Below are positions 31,592 to 42,815 of a DNA stretch of 64,000 nucleotides, one piece after another (the first letter of the stretch is position 1; every line of letters begins with the position of its first letter). The notes under the pieces were generated by a model. That model was not told the DNA's origin and did no database searches. It saw nothing but the letters and a program-made list of their open reading frames with translations. This DNA is from Zanthoxylum bungeanum (taxonomy: Eukaryota > Streptophyta > Magnoliopsida > Sapindales > Rutaceae), in the NCBI GenBank assembly GCA_019454045.1, contig SKCR01038130.1:1-64000 (forward strand). Reading direction: 5' to 3'. The translations under genes and the position numbers were made by a program.

Positions 31592-31792
31592 ATTGTAAAA
31601 TGTTTGTGGGTATCATTGCTGTAAACCCTCACGAGACTACACTCGTCCACTAGGGACACCTAGGGGTTTAAAGGCTTGTTGCATATGCTAAATGCAACCG
31701 TGATCCCTACGAAAATGGCTTAGTTAAATTTTATTATGTTATTTCATTTTGTATTTTGCTCGAGGACTAGCAAAATGTTAGGTTTGGGGGTG

Positions 31793-31958
31793 TGATGAGT
31801 GGTATTTATATCACTATTTCCCACTCATTTAATCTAATATTTTGTATAGTTTCTTGAGTTTTGTGAATGTTTTGATGTGTTTTGTGTTATTTTGTAGATA
31901 AATAAAGTTTGGAAAGCACTGGAGGCAATTTGAGGCAAAACCGGACAAAAATGCGTCA
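31793..31958 (+). repeat. Truncated 166-bp 3' LTR of L2
   Basis: Starts TGATGAGTGG after the polypurine tract GTTAGGTTTGGGGGTG and ends GCGTCA at 31958, directly followed by the target duplication GTGCC. It is identical base for base to 27046-27211. About 1.8 kb of LTR is missing although the flanking duplication is perfect. Confidence 0.88.
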
Positions 31959-32128
31959 GTGCCTTCACAGTTTTTCCTTATAGAAAGGTAGTGAATGAAG
32001 GAAGACACCAAACCATTACCTAGCCTTAACAATGCCTTTGATTAAACCCCTTAAACCCACTGTAGACACGGTTAACTAAAACAAAAATCACAAACATTAC
32101 AAAGCATTATTTCGGGGCCGATTCTCTA
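31959..32128 (-). other. E leader next to its primer site
   Basis: Continuation of the E interior after L2. Non-coding, ending at the primer site. Confidence 0.6.
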
Positions 32129-32146
32129 TCCCCAGTGGAGTCGCCA
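32129..32146 (-). other. Primer binding site of E
   Basis: Minus strand TGGCGACTCCACTGGGGA, three bases from the LTR terminus (32150). This form is typical of Tat/Ogre-lineage elements, where priming by a tRNA-Arg has been described. Confidence 0.75.
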
Positions 32147-34292
32147 GACTGTAGGACACAGAAATCTGCGACGCTGTTCCAGGCTCGCGGCCCGATCGGG
32201 AGTACGGAGTAGCCCGCGAGGGACTAAACCGGAGAAATAAAATGGAGTCGCCACCCAGTGTAAACTGGGAAATAATTTAAGGCCGCACTCATCCCTCGCA
32301 AGGAAATACCTCAAACCGTTGGGTTCGGAACGGTCCCTTACTTATGCCACTTGTAATGAATGAATTTATGCGATAATATAACCAAGTCTACGCAACATGC
32401 ACATGCAAGAATAACCTATGTCTAAGTTCGCATACAACCTATATCTAAGTTTGCATGCATAAAAGTAAATCAAAATAACGGTAAGCACTTAATCTCATGA
32501 ACTCATTAAATTAATAAATGCGGAAATATAAAGCAACAATAAACGTAAATTAAATGAGAAATAATAAAAGACTAATAATACGAAATAAACGCGGAACAAT
32601 AAATATATGACCAAAGTATTTGGTCGTTTTCAATGTAGGACTTCGCATACCTGGTTGGACGTATTCCACGTCCAACCAAGCTTCCAGGACGACAAAATAA
32701 AATATGACAAAGGGTGCCCTCAAGTCTTACCTTTAAAGTCACTTCTCGGGAGTGCGTTGGGACGTCACCGGAAGGGTTAATTCTCCGTAACTTTTCTGGT
32801 TCACTGGTTTGATATTTTCCCTCATTGTTCTATTGTTTTTTCTCGATTTCTTCACTATTTTGGAACGACTTTGCTGCTGTTTTCTCTGGCATGTTTTAGG
32901 GTTATTAGCTCACGGTTTTGGGTGTGATTTAGGGACTGTTTTGGGTATTTTTGGGACTATTTTCAGGGCTGGTTATTCAGTCATGGGGGCTGTTTTAGGA
33001 CTGATTTTAGGGTCTTTGTTTCGGCAGTTGGCTATGGGTTTTTAGCGTGCAGTACTTGAATAAAAAGATAGAGATGAGGACGTGAGTATTGGTGAGGGCA
33101 GTGCATGACCTGTGTCTGAATCGGTGAGGGCTGTGATGAGTGGACTGTGGGTGCGTAAGGGTTGTGTGTTGAGTGAGTGTGTGTGTGAGGCTGTGTGCTG
33201 AGTGAGTGTGTGCGTGAGGCTGTGATGAGTGAGTGTGTGCGTGAGGGTTATGATGAGTGAGTGTGTGTGTGAGTTGGGTGTGTGCGTGAGGGTTGTGATG
33301 AGTGAGTATTTGCGTGAGTGGCATGTGAGTTGGGTGAGTGTGGACGTGAGGTTGTGTGTTGAGTGAGTGTGTTTGCTTGAGTGCTGTTTGAGGTGGCTTA
33401 AATTACTGGTGGCGTGTGCGTGTCTAGGTTTGTGAGTGAGGTGTGAGTGGTCGAGCAGAGGGTTTAGGGTTTATTTATTTTTTTTGGTGAAGATGAGAGA
33501 TGGGAGAGAGGGAACCGAGAGTTGGTGAGAGAGAGATGAGGGATACGTGTGTCATATGGCCTGCATGAGTGTGTTTTTTACGTGGAGAGGGGCATGTATC
33601 CTTCTGTTGTGTTGCCACGAGAGGAGAGAGGCGTGAGGTGGGCAGTGCGTTGAAGAGGGTGAATGTGTAATGCCGAGTAGGGTTTATGTGTTTTGCCATG
33701 GATGTGGGGAATGAGCTCTGGTTGTGAGGAAGGTGGCCGAGTGGTTAAACGAGGGAAAGTGAGGATAAGAGAGGGATGTGTGACTGTGCCGAGCTACTGA
33801 AGGTGTTTTGTTGGTTTGAGCGGCAGGGGAAGAGGGTTTTAGGCGTGAATGGACTAGGTTATTTGCTTTGTGTTTTCGTGAGAATGAGCTAGCGGTTTCA
33901 AGGTTGGGTTTAGGCTTCTTTTTATAGGCAAAGGTTGGGGTTTACCTTGTGTAGGTAGGAAAGAATATTGTAATTATGGGGTGAATATTTAATTTGTGTA
34001 TCATAAGGAAATGATATCTTTAATTAGGGAGGTAATTTGTTTTAGTTAGGAAGATGATTATTGGGATTTGATTTCATTTCATTTAGTTTAGGCATGTGAT
34101 TTAATTTAATTAGGAATGTGATTTATGAGATTTGATTTTATTTTATTTATTTAATTTAGGAATGAATTTTGTTTTGATTTAATTGGATTTGATTTAATTT
34201 AATTTAATTTAATTTTTGACATGTGTTTTAAATGTTTTAATTATTATTGCATGTGATTTAATTGGCTTGGGCTAGGTGGGCGTGTGGCTTTG

Positions 34293-35727
34293 TGTCGTGA
34301 TATTTTTATATCGTACCGCAAGTGTACGGTGTCAAGTTTTAGTATAAATATGAGTTAAGAGTGTCGAACTCACAGGGATTGTGTTAACTCGCACTAAGTA
34401 CTACAATTGATAATCATAACTCTATTTAGAAAATAAATAATAAAGATTTTAATAATTAAATAAAATATACAAATATTTAGATAGGAGGAACTAATACTAT
34501 AGAGATTATGGATCCTGATTTTACCTAGCTGTCACCTATGTATTTGTCATGCCAATTAATCATTGTTCAGTTATATTGTTTATAAGTCAAGACTCCGAAA
34601 TTATCCACTCCCTCTCTCGAGTGCGAGTGAAAATATCATTAACTACAGACTTCAATATCTCTATAAAAATCCAATAGTTAACAACTCATTACGATTGTGA
34701 TTCTATGTTAACGACTTCAAAGGACTACAGATTCTCTCGAACTCTATAAAATCTTAGGCTATATTCTCTAGATCTATTCAAAATCCCCTCTCTCGAGTGA
34801 TAGATTCTAAACATTCACCATCTTCAATTGTGGCCAGCAACCAAGAAGCATTAACTCAAAAGAATATAAATAAATTAATATAAACTTCATAACAAAATTG
34901 ATAAATAAAATACAAGGTTTGATTATAGATTACAATCGTTCTCCAAAATTAAGGAGTAAATTCATGACAAAAGATAAAACAATAAATAATCAAGCCACGA
35001 ATCTAATGGAAATCATTAGAGTTTTAAGAAATAAATAAGAAGATAAAACCCGAATTGAATCTCTTCCTCTCCGGATATTACAGCCATTAATCTCCTCTTG
35101 TCGCTCTTCAATCCTCTCATTGGGTCTCTAAAAATATGTGTTTCTGTGTTTTGTGCTCTGTATTAGCCTCCCCATCAGTGTTGGATGTAATGTTATATTT
35201 ATAGTTGAGTCTGAGAGTCTTTGGGTATCATTAGGATTATTGAAAACCCTAAAGTCACTTTCATGATGCGTGTCTGATTCTTCCCGCAGCGCCGCGGCTC
35301 CTAAGTGGGCGCCGCGGCGCCTAACTCTCGGCCATTCAGTATGGGTGCGTGACTTTGGGAAGGCGCCATGGTGCCCTTGCATTTTTTAGAAAATGGCGCC
35401 ATGGCGCCATTTGCATGCAACAGGCGCCTTGGCGCTTGTTGCTTCCAATATAGTGGTGCCAAGGCGCCAATGCATGGAATTTATGGCTCCTTGGCGCCCT
35501 TCTCTCGGGATCTTGGCTGGGTGTGATGAATTTCTCCAATGTTGCTCCTGTCTTATGTCCTATGCTCCCGTATGGTCCCAAAACACGTGCAATTGTTCCC
35601 AGATCCATGTAATATGCTGCTACAAATAAAATGCAAAATAAACTATAAATGACATTTAAATATCTCGAAATTTAACAAAACAGTAAGCTAAAAATGATGT
35701 AATAAGTGAGTATAAACCCACTTATCA
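34293..35727 (-). repeat. 3' LTR of D
   Basis: 1435 bp from TGTCGTGATATTTT to CTTATCA. Collinear with 38629-40057, with scattered substitutions and small indels. It carries a cluster of CG-rich near-palindromes at 35288-35505, including GGCGCCATGGCGCC at 35395-35408. Confidence 0.93.
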
Positions 35728-37156
35728 AACACCCCCAAACTTAAGGTTTTGCTAGTCCCGAGCAAAAGATAAAATAAAAACTAAATTCTAATAAACAATT
35801 AAAAATAACTAAATTAACTAAGCCACTTTCGTAGGGATCACGATTGCAATTAGCATATGCAACAAGCCTTTAAACCCCTAGGCGGCCCTAGTGGACGAGA
35901 GTATGTAGTCGTGAGGGCTTACCGTGACGACACCCACAAACGTCATTCACACACAATCATGCAAAAATATAAAACAAATAAAAACATAGTCCCGATAGTT
36001 ACATATAAAATTATCCTCAAAGAAAGCTTATAAATGAAATCAAAAAATCTTCAAAGTACGCAATTGCAACTCGAATCCAAATTCTTGAATAAATTATCTA
36101 AGCTAGACTCACGGTGTGTGTGTGTAAAGGTTCATTCACAGCTTGATTCCTAAGTAAGTCAACTCAATGATTTTGTTTAAAAATTAGAATCGATGGGTCA
36201 AACCAACCTAGATATCTCAATTATGCTCTATAATTGCTTTATTTCGTGCTCAGTATGATATGATTTTTCTTTTCTTTTCTTGTCTCTTTTTGCTTTTCTC
36301 TTTTTGCACTTTTTTTTTCAACTCACATACCCTTTAAGGTAGCATTTCTCCTCATGGTGGTCCTAATACTCGCCCATGGGTAGCTTCACGCTTATCGGTT
36401 ATAGGGTGTTTATTTTATTTCTTTAGAGACATTTTCTTTTTAGTTATACCATACTTCATAACACTAGCAAATCAAGATAGATATCTAAGCAAACGGTCAT
36501 TCATCGACATGTAATTTCTTCAACTAGTCACCTTTTCAACTACTTAGGTTTTACTGCGAAAAACCTGTTTTTAAGTGCTTACGAGTCTAACATAGATCAG
36601 TTATTCAAGGCACCAGATAAAAGTAAATTGGGCACTTATCGCTTCTAAAATTTCACCCATAAACAAACAATATCATCACAGGATTTATGCTTTACTATCA
36701 AAGACTAAAAAAATTTTTTTTTTTCAATAAATTTAAACAACTAAATAGCAAGTAAACAACATACACACACCCACAAACTTAATATTTGCATTGTCCTCAA
36801 TGTAAGATAAATATCAAGAACAAGAGTGAGGAACAACACTACCGTGCATGGAGTTGATCAGACTCTTGCTGGTTAGAATTTGGTTGCGCGGGCGTTGTGT
36901 GTCTCGTGCTACCTGCATAAATATCATGCAAATTAATAAATAGCACACAATAAAATAAAATAAAATAAAATAAAAAGTAAAGAAAATAATAATAAAAGAA
37001 ATGCAAGGGTTGCCTCCCCGCTAGCGCTTAGTTTAACGTCTTCAGCCAGACGCAACCACCCAAATGGTGGTCATGGTAGCTTCTTCTTTTGTATCCACTG
37101 ACTGCTTTGACATGAAAAAGATAGCTTGGCGGCTGTGACAGTTTATTCAAATCCCC
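35728..37156 (-). other. 3' non-coding part of D
   Basis: No pol domain is readable in any frame. It includes the 3' UTR block shared with the L family (35815-35945), the post-pol type block at 37007-37052, T-rich runs at 36260-36320 and TAAAATAAAA repeats near 36955. Confidence 0.75.
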
Positions 37157-38422
37157 CTACTGCTGCTTGGTTATGGAGGATGCAATCTGCCCAATTTGTG
37201 TTTCTAAAGACTTCATTGTGGCCTCCATATTTTCCATGTGTATCTCAATATTGTTTAGCCTTGACTCAGTCTTCTCAAATTTCGCTGAAGTACTAGCAGC
37301 AAACGTGCTCACGAATTCTTCTAAGGAAGATTTCTGCTCATCTTTTTTATAGTCAAAACCAGAAGAAGGCTGCAAGGTATTCTCTGTGTTAGCATATGAC
37401 AGGTTTGGATGATAACGATTAGGCATAAGATTTCCTCTATAGCTGTTGAAGTTCCGATTGTTCACATATTGGACTTGTTCAATGTTCGGGTTTCCTTCCA
37501 CTAACTGCATATTTGTAACTGCCGCTGATTCAATAGATGATACTCGTGGTTTTGTCAGGGCTGCTACTTGAATGGCCAAGGTGGAAATCTGAGCTGTAAG
37601 TGCCACAAGAGGGTCTACTTCATAAATTCCAGCCACCTTAGTCACCGTAGCGCCTTCACTTGTCCATTGATAGTGGTTAATGGCCAATTCTTCCAATAAA
37701 TTGTGCGTTTCCTCAGCTGATTTCTTGAATAAAGCTCCCCCAGCTGCTGCATCAACCACAGTCCTATTCGAACCATTCAGCCCATTATAGAACAATTGAA
37801 TCTGGACCCAATCTGCATAATCATGTTGTGGGCATCTTCGTAGTAGATCCTTAAAGCGCTCCCATGCTTCATATAAAGTTTCAGTCTTCATCTGCTTAAA
37901 TATGCTGATTTCTGCCCTCAGTTGAGCTGATTTAGCTGGCGGAAAGAATCTCTCAAGAAATTTTGTGGCCATATCCTGCCATGTCATGATACTCCCTGTC
38001 TGTATTGATTGCAGCCAATCCCACGCTTTATCCCGTAAAGAGAATGAAAATAAGCGTAGCCTGATAGCCTATTTACTCACGCCATTTACTTTTATGGTAT
38101 CTGCGATCTCCAGGAACATCCTTAAGTGCAAGTTGGGATCCTCTACAGCTAAACCCCCAAACTGATTCATTTGTACCATGTTGATCAATGCTGGTTTTAA
38201 CTCAAAACTGTTGGCGTTGATTGGTTGATGGGCAATCCCAGAGCATATATCATCAAGGACCGGTTTGAAGTGATCTCTGATTGCCACATGGCGTGGGTTA
38301 TTCTCTATGTTTTCAGCTGCCATTGTTTCTTTTTCAATTTTCCTTTCTTTTCTTAGTCTCCTCACAGTTCTTTCTATTTCAGGATCAAACAGGAGCGAAT
38401 TGAGACTTGTGGCTTTTCGCAT
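37157..38422 (-). pseudogene. gag: Gag of element D, one in-frame stop
   Basis: From the ATG at 38422 the frame reads MRKATSLNSLLFDPEIERTV and FGGLAVEDPNLHLRMFLEIADTI, and stops at about 38069. The same frame resumes with RLRLFSFSLRDKAWDWLQSI, MATKFLERFFPPAKSAQLRAEI, EAWERFKDLLRRCPQHD, FYNGLNG and VDAAAGGALF. Its C-terminal part is coiled-coil-like (NNIEIHMENMEATMKSLETQIGQIASS) and ends at 37157. This is a retrotransposon gag core of about 420 codons with a single nonsense codon. It lacks a zinc knuckle and ends without entering a protease. Confidence 0.9.
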
Positions 38423-38605
38423 TCACTGAAGCACCAAAAGAAAAATAAAAATCAATAAACAAAAAAAAATAAAAATTAAATACAAAATAAAAATAAAGTT
38501 GAAGACAAAAATAAAGAAAATAAAGTAAAATTAAATACAAAATAAAAATCTAAATTAAAGCTAAAATTACTTGGTAGTAGTATTAATGTGAATTAAACAA
38601 ACAAT

Positions 38606-38622
38606 CTCCGGCAACGGCGCCA
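38606..38622 (-). other. Primer binding site of D (tRNA-Asp)
   Basis: Minus strand TGGCGCCGTTGCCGGAG, one mismatch to the complement of the plant tRNA-Asp 3' end. A six-base spacer separates it from the LTR. Confidence 0.9.
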
Positions 38623-38628
38623 AAAACT

Positions 38629-40057
38629 TGTCGTGATATTTTTATATCGTACCGCAAGTGTACGGTGTCAAGTTTTAGTATAAATATGAGTTAAAAGTGT
38701 CGAACCCACAGGGATTGTGTTAACTCGCACTAAGTACTACAATTGATAATCATAACTTTATTTAGAAAATAAATAATAAAGATTTTAATAATTAAATAAA
38801 ATATACAAATATTCAGATAGGAGGAACTAATACTATAGAGATTATGGATCCTGATTTTACCTAGCTGTCACCTATGCATTTGTCATGCCAATTAATCATT
38901 GTTCAGTTATATTGTTTATAAGTCAAGACTCCGAAATTATCCACTCCCTCTCTCGAGTGCCGAGTGAAAATATCATTAACTACAGACTTCGATATCTCTA
39001 TAAAAATCCAATAGTTAACAACTCATTAAGATTTGTGATTCTATGTTAACGACTTCAAAGGACTACAGATTCTCTCGAACTCTATAAAATCCTAGGCTAT
39101 ATTCTCTAGATCTATTCAAAATCCCCTCTCTCGAGTGATAGATTCTAAACATTCATCATCTTCAATTGTGGCCAGCAACCAAGAAGCATTAAACTCAAAA
39201 GAATATAAATAAATTAATAAAACTTCATAACAAATGATAATAATAAATATACAAGGTTTGAGCATAGATACAATTTCTCCAAATTAAGGAGTAAATTCAT
39301 GACAAAAAATAAAACAATAAATAATCAAGCCACGAATCTAATGGAAATCATTAGAGTTTAAGAAAGAAATAAGATAAAACTCGAATTGAATCTCTTCCTC
39401 TCCGGATATCACAGCCCTAATCTCCTCTTGTCGCTCTTCAATGCTCTCCTGGGTCTCTAAAAATATGTGTTTCTGTGTTTTGTGCTCTGTATTAGCCTCC
39501 CCCTCAGTGTGGATGTAATGTTATATTTATAGTTGGTTTGAGAGTCTTTGGGTATCATTAGGATTATTGAAAACCCTAAAATCACTTTCCTGATGCGTGT
39601 CTGATTCTTCCCGCAGCGCCGCGGCTCCTTAAGTGGGAGCCGCGGTGCCTAACTCTCGGCCATTCAGTATGGGTGCGTCACTTTGGGAAGGCGCCATGGC
39701 GCCCTTGCATTGTTTAGCAAATGCCGCCATGGCGCCATTTGCATGCAACGGGCGCCTTGGCGCTTGTTGCTTCCAACATAGTGGCGCCAAGGTGCCAATG
39801 CATGGAATTTGTGGCGCCTTGGCGCCCTTCTCTCGGGATCTTGGCTGGGTGTGATGAAATTCTCCCCTGTTGCTCCTGTCTTATGTCCTATGCTCCCGTA
39901 TGGTCCCAAAACACGTGCAATTTTTCCCAGATCCATGTAATAATGCTCCTACAAATAAAATGCAAAATAAACTATAAATGACATTTAAATATCTCGAAAT
40001 TTAACAAAACAGTAAGCTAAAATGATGTAATAAGTGAGTATAAACCCACACTTATCA
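38629..40057 (-). repeat. 5' LTR of D
   Basis: Begins TGTCGTGATATTTT and ends CTTATCA. It has the same palindrome cluster at 39613-39825 with GGCGCCATGGCGCC at 39690-39703. Several differences from the other LTR are CG to TG changes inside these palindromes. Confidence 0.93.
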
Positions 40058-40262
40058 CTTTGGTTTTGGGCTTGGTGTGTGTTTTAAACAAGAGGTCCAA
40101 CAAGCAAACCCAAAGCTAAACAAGCGAATTAAATCCAACAAGGTATTGATTTCCAACTTTTCCCTTCCGACGTCTGTTTCCCGTGACTTCCGCAACTTAA
40201 AAGGTAGTGCCTCCGTATGAGGCTCATCATCGGGACTTATATGCAAAAATACAGTGCCTACA

Positions 40263-40970
40263 TTGACATATCCACAATTCTTTACAACTGATGCGATCCA
40301 CCATAGATGATCGGCTTTGGCCAAAGTCTTAAAAAATTGTGACTTACTCACATGGATACCTAAACCCCTTATGGTACACATATGGGGCGATGAATCCTAT
40401 CTTGTTTCGCACTTGATTACTGAGTGCATCGGTCCACACCAAATGAAAATCTAGAGGCCAGACCATAAAGGTTTCTGATATACATGGCATTTAAGTGTGG
40501 AGGATCTCATAAAAATTCAATGTTATCCTATAGTCAAAGGATTACATATGCTACTCGACTCGAGGAGATTCTTATTGACGGTAGTGTGTACTTCCAACTA
40601 TTAGGAATCACCTATGAGTTATTCAGTATTCGCTTCAATGAATACCTACATGTTTAAACGAGTTTTCAAAACTCTTGGTACATCGGGTCAAACCATTGGA
40701 ACTCCAATTCCAATATACGACATGTGCTAGTCTTCTAGGTTATAGGAATTCGACCATATTCCAAAACCAATGACTAGGAATACTTACTTTCAGAATAGTT
40801 TACACCTAGTGTCAAGACTATTCTAAGGTCGATGTCATTCTTAGCATATCTATACATCAGTCTAATATGCATAATGACAATACCATTAATAAGGTATGAA
40901 ATGAAAAAAATATAGTTATTTTATTAATAAATAATAAAATGTAAAAATTGGATTGGCACTCCAAGCACCA
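40263..40970 (-). repeat. Copia C 3' LTR, right piece
   Basis: Resumes after element E at the duplicated TTGAC and ends CAAGCACCA at 40970. The following ACTTCTTCAAACTCCCACTTGCT reads on the minus strand as a Copia polypurine tract. Confidence 0.75.
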
Positions 40971-42737
40971 ACTTCTTCAAACTCCCACTTGCTTAGTGCC
41001 AATCTCGATGGTACCGTAGTCCCTCCTCCACATGTTTATCGAATAACTTAGGAGGTAAGGTCTTTGTAAGCGGGTCTGCTATGTTGTCTTGTCCTTGAAC
41101 CTTCAAGACCATTATGTCTTTTCATTCAATTATCACTCTAATTACGCGGTATTTCATTTCCACGTGTTTAGACTTACAATGGGATCGAATCCGTAATACT
41201 AGGCATAACGCCAAGTTCTGTGATAAAATTTCAAATCAAAACAGCTTCTTTAGCAGCTTCTGAAGCCGCTATAAATTCTGCCTCAGTGGTGGAATCAGCT
41301 GTTGAGCCTTGCTTTGAACATCGCCAACTAACAGCACCACCGTTAAGGGTAAATATGTATCAGAATGTAGATTTTCTATCATCTGGATCTCCCTGGAAGT
41401 TAGAATCGGTATAACCCTTAACTTGCAGTTCATTTTCTCCATATATCATAAACTTATCTTTAGTGCCTTTAAGATATTTTTGGATATGTTTTACAGTTGT
41501 CCAATGATCATTACCTGGATCAGATTGATATCGGCTGGTCACACTGACGCTGAAACTGATGTCAGATCTAATACATACATTATGCTCCCAATACAAGAAG
41601 CATATTGCAAGTTAGACATCTTAACTCTCTATTACTAAGTCTGAGTTGCCATTTTCTTCGAAAGATGTATACCGTATCGGAAAGGTACATTTGCTGCCTT
41701 GCAGTTGGTAAAATTGTACCTTTCTAACATCTTATCTATGTACGTCGATTGTGAAAACCCTATAAGCTTCCTAACTCTATCCCGATAGAGCTTTATACCT
41801 AGTATATAGGAAGCTTCACCCATATCTTTCAAGGAGAAGTTCTTGTAAAGGTAGGCTTTCACACTTTGCATCATCCCTATATCATTTCCTATGATAAGGT
41901 TGTCATCTAGATACAAGACTAGGAAAACTATCATGCTTCCACTCACTTTCTTATAAACACATGGTTCTTCCTCATTCTTGATGAATCCTTATAATCTAAT
42001 TAACTCATCAAAATGACAATTCCAGCTTCCGGATGCATGTTTAAGTCCATAAATAGACTTTTGGAGCTTACAAACTAAGTTTTAAGTCTCACTAGATACG
42101 AAACCCTCTGGTTGTTCCATATAGATATCCACTTCAAGGAATCCATTTAGGAAAGCGATTTTCACATCCATATGCCATATCTCATAGTCGTGATATGCAG
42201 CAATGGCTAAAAGAATCCTAATGGATTTTAGCATGGCTTCTGGTGAAAAAGTTTCCTCATAGTCAATCCCAGGATGTTAGGTGTAACCTTGCGCTACCAG
42301 TCGGGCCTTAAAGGTTTCCACATTTCTATCGTGCCCTCGCTTCCTTTTGTAAACCCATTTACAGCCAATAGGTTTAACTCCTTCAGGAAGTTCAACTAAG
42401 TCCCCAACTTGATTGGCATGCATTGAATCCATTTCGGATTTCATGGCTTCCTGTCATTTTCCCAACTCGATATCAAATATCACTTTTTTATACCTAGTCG
42501 GATCTGTTTCCTCCAAGAGGAGAACATCAAGGCTAACATTAGATGTTAAAAATAATCTCTCAGAAGGTCTTGATATTCTATTCGACTTAAGTAGAAATTT
42601 GTTGTAGATCATTCATCTAATTGGATCACTGGTTCCATCTCAGGTTCCTTAATGTTGGGATCAAACTCATCAAGTTTAATCTCTCTACAATTCCCACTTT
42701 CTCTCAAAAATTGCTTTTCAAGAAAAGTTGGGATCGG
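40971..42737 (-). pseudogene. pol: Copia C RNase H and reverse transcriptase remnant
   Basis: Minus-strand segment 41596-41360 reads DISFSVSVTSRYQSDPGNDHW, VKHIQKYLKGTKD and ELQVKGYTDSNFQGDPDDRKS, the Copia RNase H with its C-terminal signature. Segment 41946-41635 carries SGSMIVFLVLYLDDNLIIGND (YLDD in place of YVDD), LKDMGEASYILGIKLYRDR and YIDKMLERYNF. The N-terminal reverse transcriptase part is decayed at 41950-42610. L3 begins at 42738, cutting the element. Confidence 0.88.
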
Positions 42738-42815
42738 TGAAATCACTCACATTACGCAAGCACACGTATCGCTCAAGTGGTATACAATGTAACGATCCCA
42801 CAAGGACTTAATACC

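Larger units (their letters stand above)
27046..31958 (+). mobile_element. LOG-carrying Athila-like derivative L2
   Basis: Flanked by a perfect GTGCC duplication (27041-27045 and 31959-31963). Order: 5' LTR, LOG, 3' UTR with tandem units, A-rich tract, integrase C-terminus, start of the Cys-rich ORF, conserved 3' UTR block, polypurine tract, and only the first 166 bp of a 3' LTR. Gag, protease, reverse transcriptase and the primer site are absent. The order LOG then integrase/extra ORF is reversed compared with L1 and L3, so the element is a rearranged recombinant. Confidence 0.88.
34293..40057 (-). mobile_element. Gag-only Athila-like element D
   Basis: 5765 bp, with LTRs 34293-35727 and 38629-40057 and a perfect CTTTG duplication (34288-34292, 40058-40062). 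The primer site at 38606-38622 reads TGGCGCCGTTGCCGGAG on the minus strand (tRNA-Asp). The polypurine tract at 35728-35746 reads TTAAGTTTGGGGGTGTT. Between gag and the polypurine tract there is no protease, reverse transcriptase or integrase, so this is a complete but non-autonomous element. Confidence 0.93.
21749..40262 (-). mobile_element. Tat/Ogre-like non-autonomous element E, containing L2 and D
   Basis: The LTRs lie at 21749-24044 and 32150-40262 (the latter interrupted by D), both flanked outside by TTGAC (21744-21748, 40263-40267). The primer site next to the right LTR reads TGGCGACTCCACTGGGGA on the minus strand, the form reported for Tat/Ogre-lineage elements. The polypurine tract AAAGTGGGGGCGAC lies next to the left LTR, so the element runs on the minus strand. 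The interior has no gag or pol that I can recognise. It holds a tandem repeat array, a fragment related to D, and the nested element L2. Confidence 0.85.
32150..40262 (-). repeat. 5' LTR of E, interrupted by element D
   Basis: The LTR pieces are 32150-34292 and 40058-40262, with the 5-bp duplication CTTTG around D counted twice. Starts TGTAGGACACA, ends GTGCCTACA. It contains the G/T minisatellite at 33080-33400 and the same ATTTAATTT-rich tail as the left copy. Confidence 0.88.
20430..42737 (-). mobile_element. Copia element C, split by Gypsy element E and cut by L3
   Basis: Minus-strand Ty1/Copia element of a group different from A, B and F. Its 3' LTR is in two pieces (about 20430-21748 and 40263-40970), separated by element E with a TTGAC target duplication. 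The polypurine tract is at 40971-40992 and pol remnants run to 42737, where L3 begins. The remainder would lie beyond the window. The left LTR boundary is approximate. Confidence 0.7.

Noticed and set aside
35336..35629. ORFs in both LTRs of D (MAPWRH-like and its antisense)
   Set aside because: They are produced by GGCGCC palindromes and are present in both LTRs on both strands. No known domain.
41635..41946. YLDD in place of YVDD as a functional novelty in Copia C
   Set aside because: The element is broken elsewhere, so this is most simply a neutral substitution.
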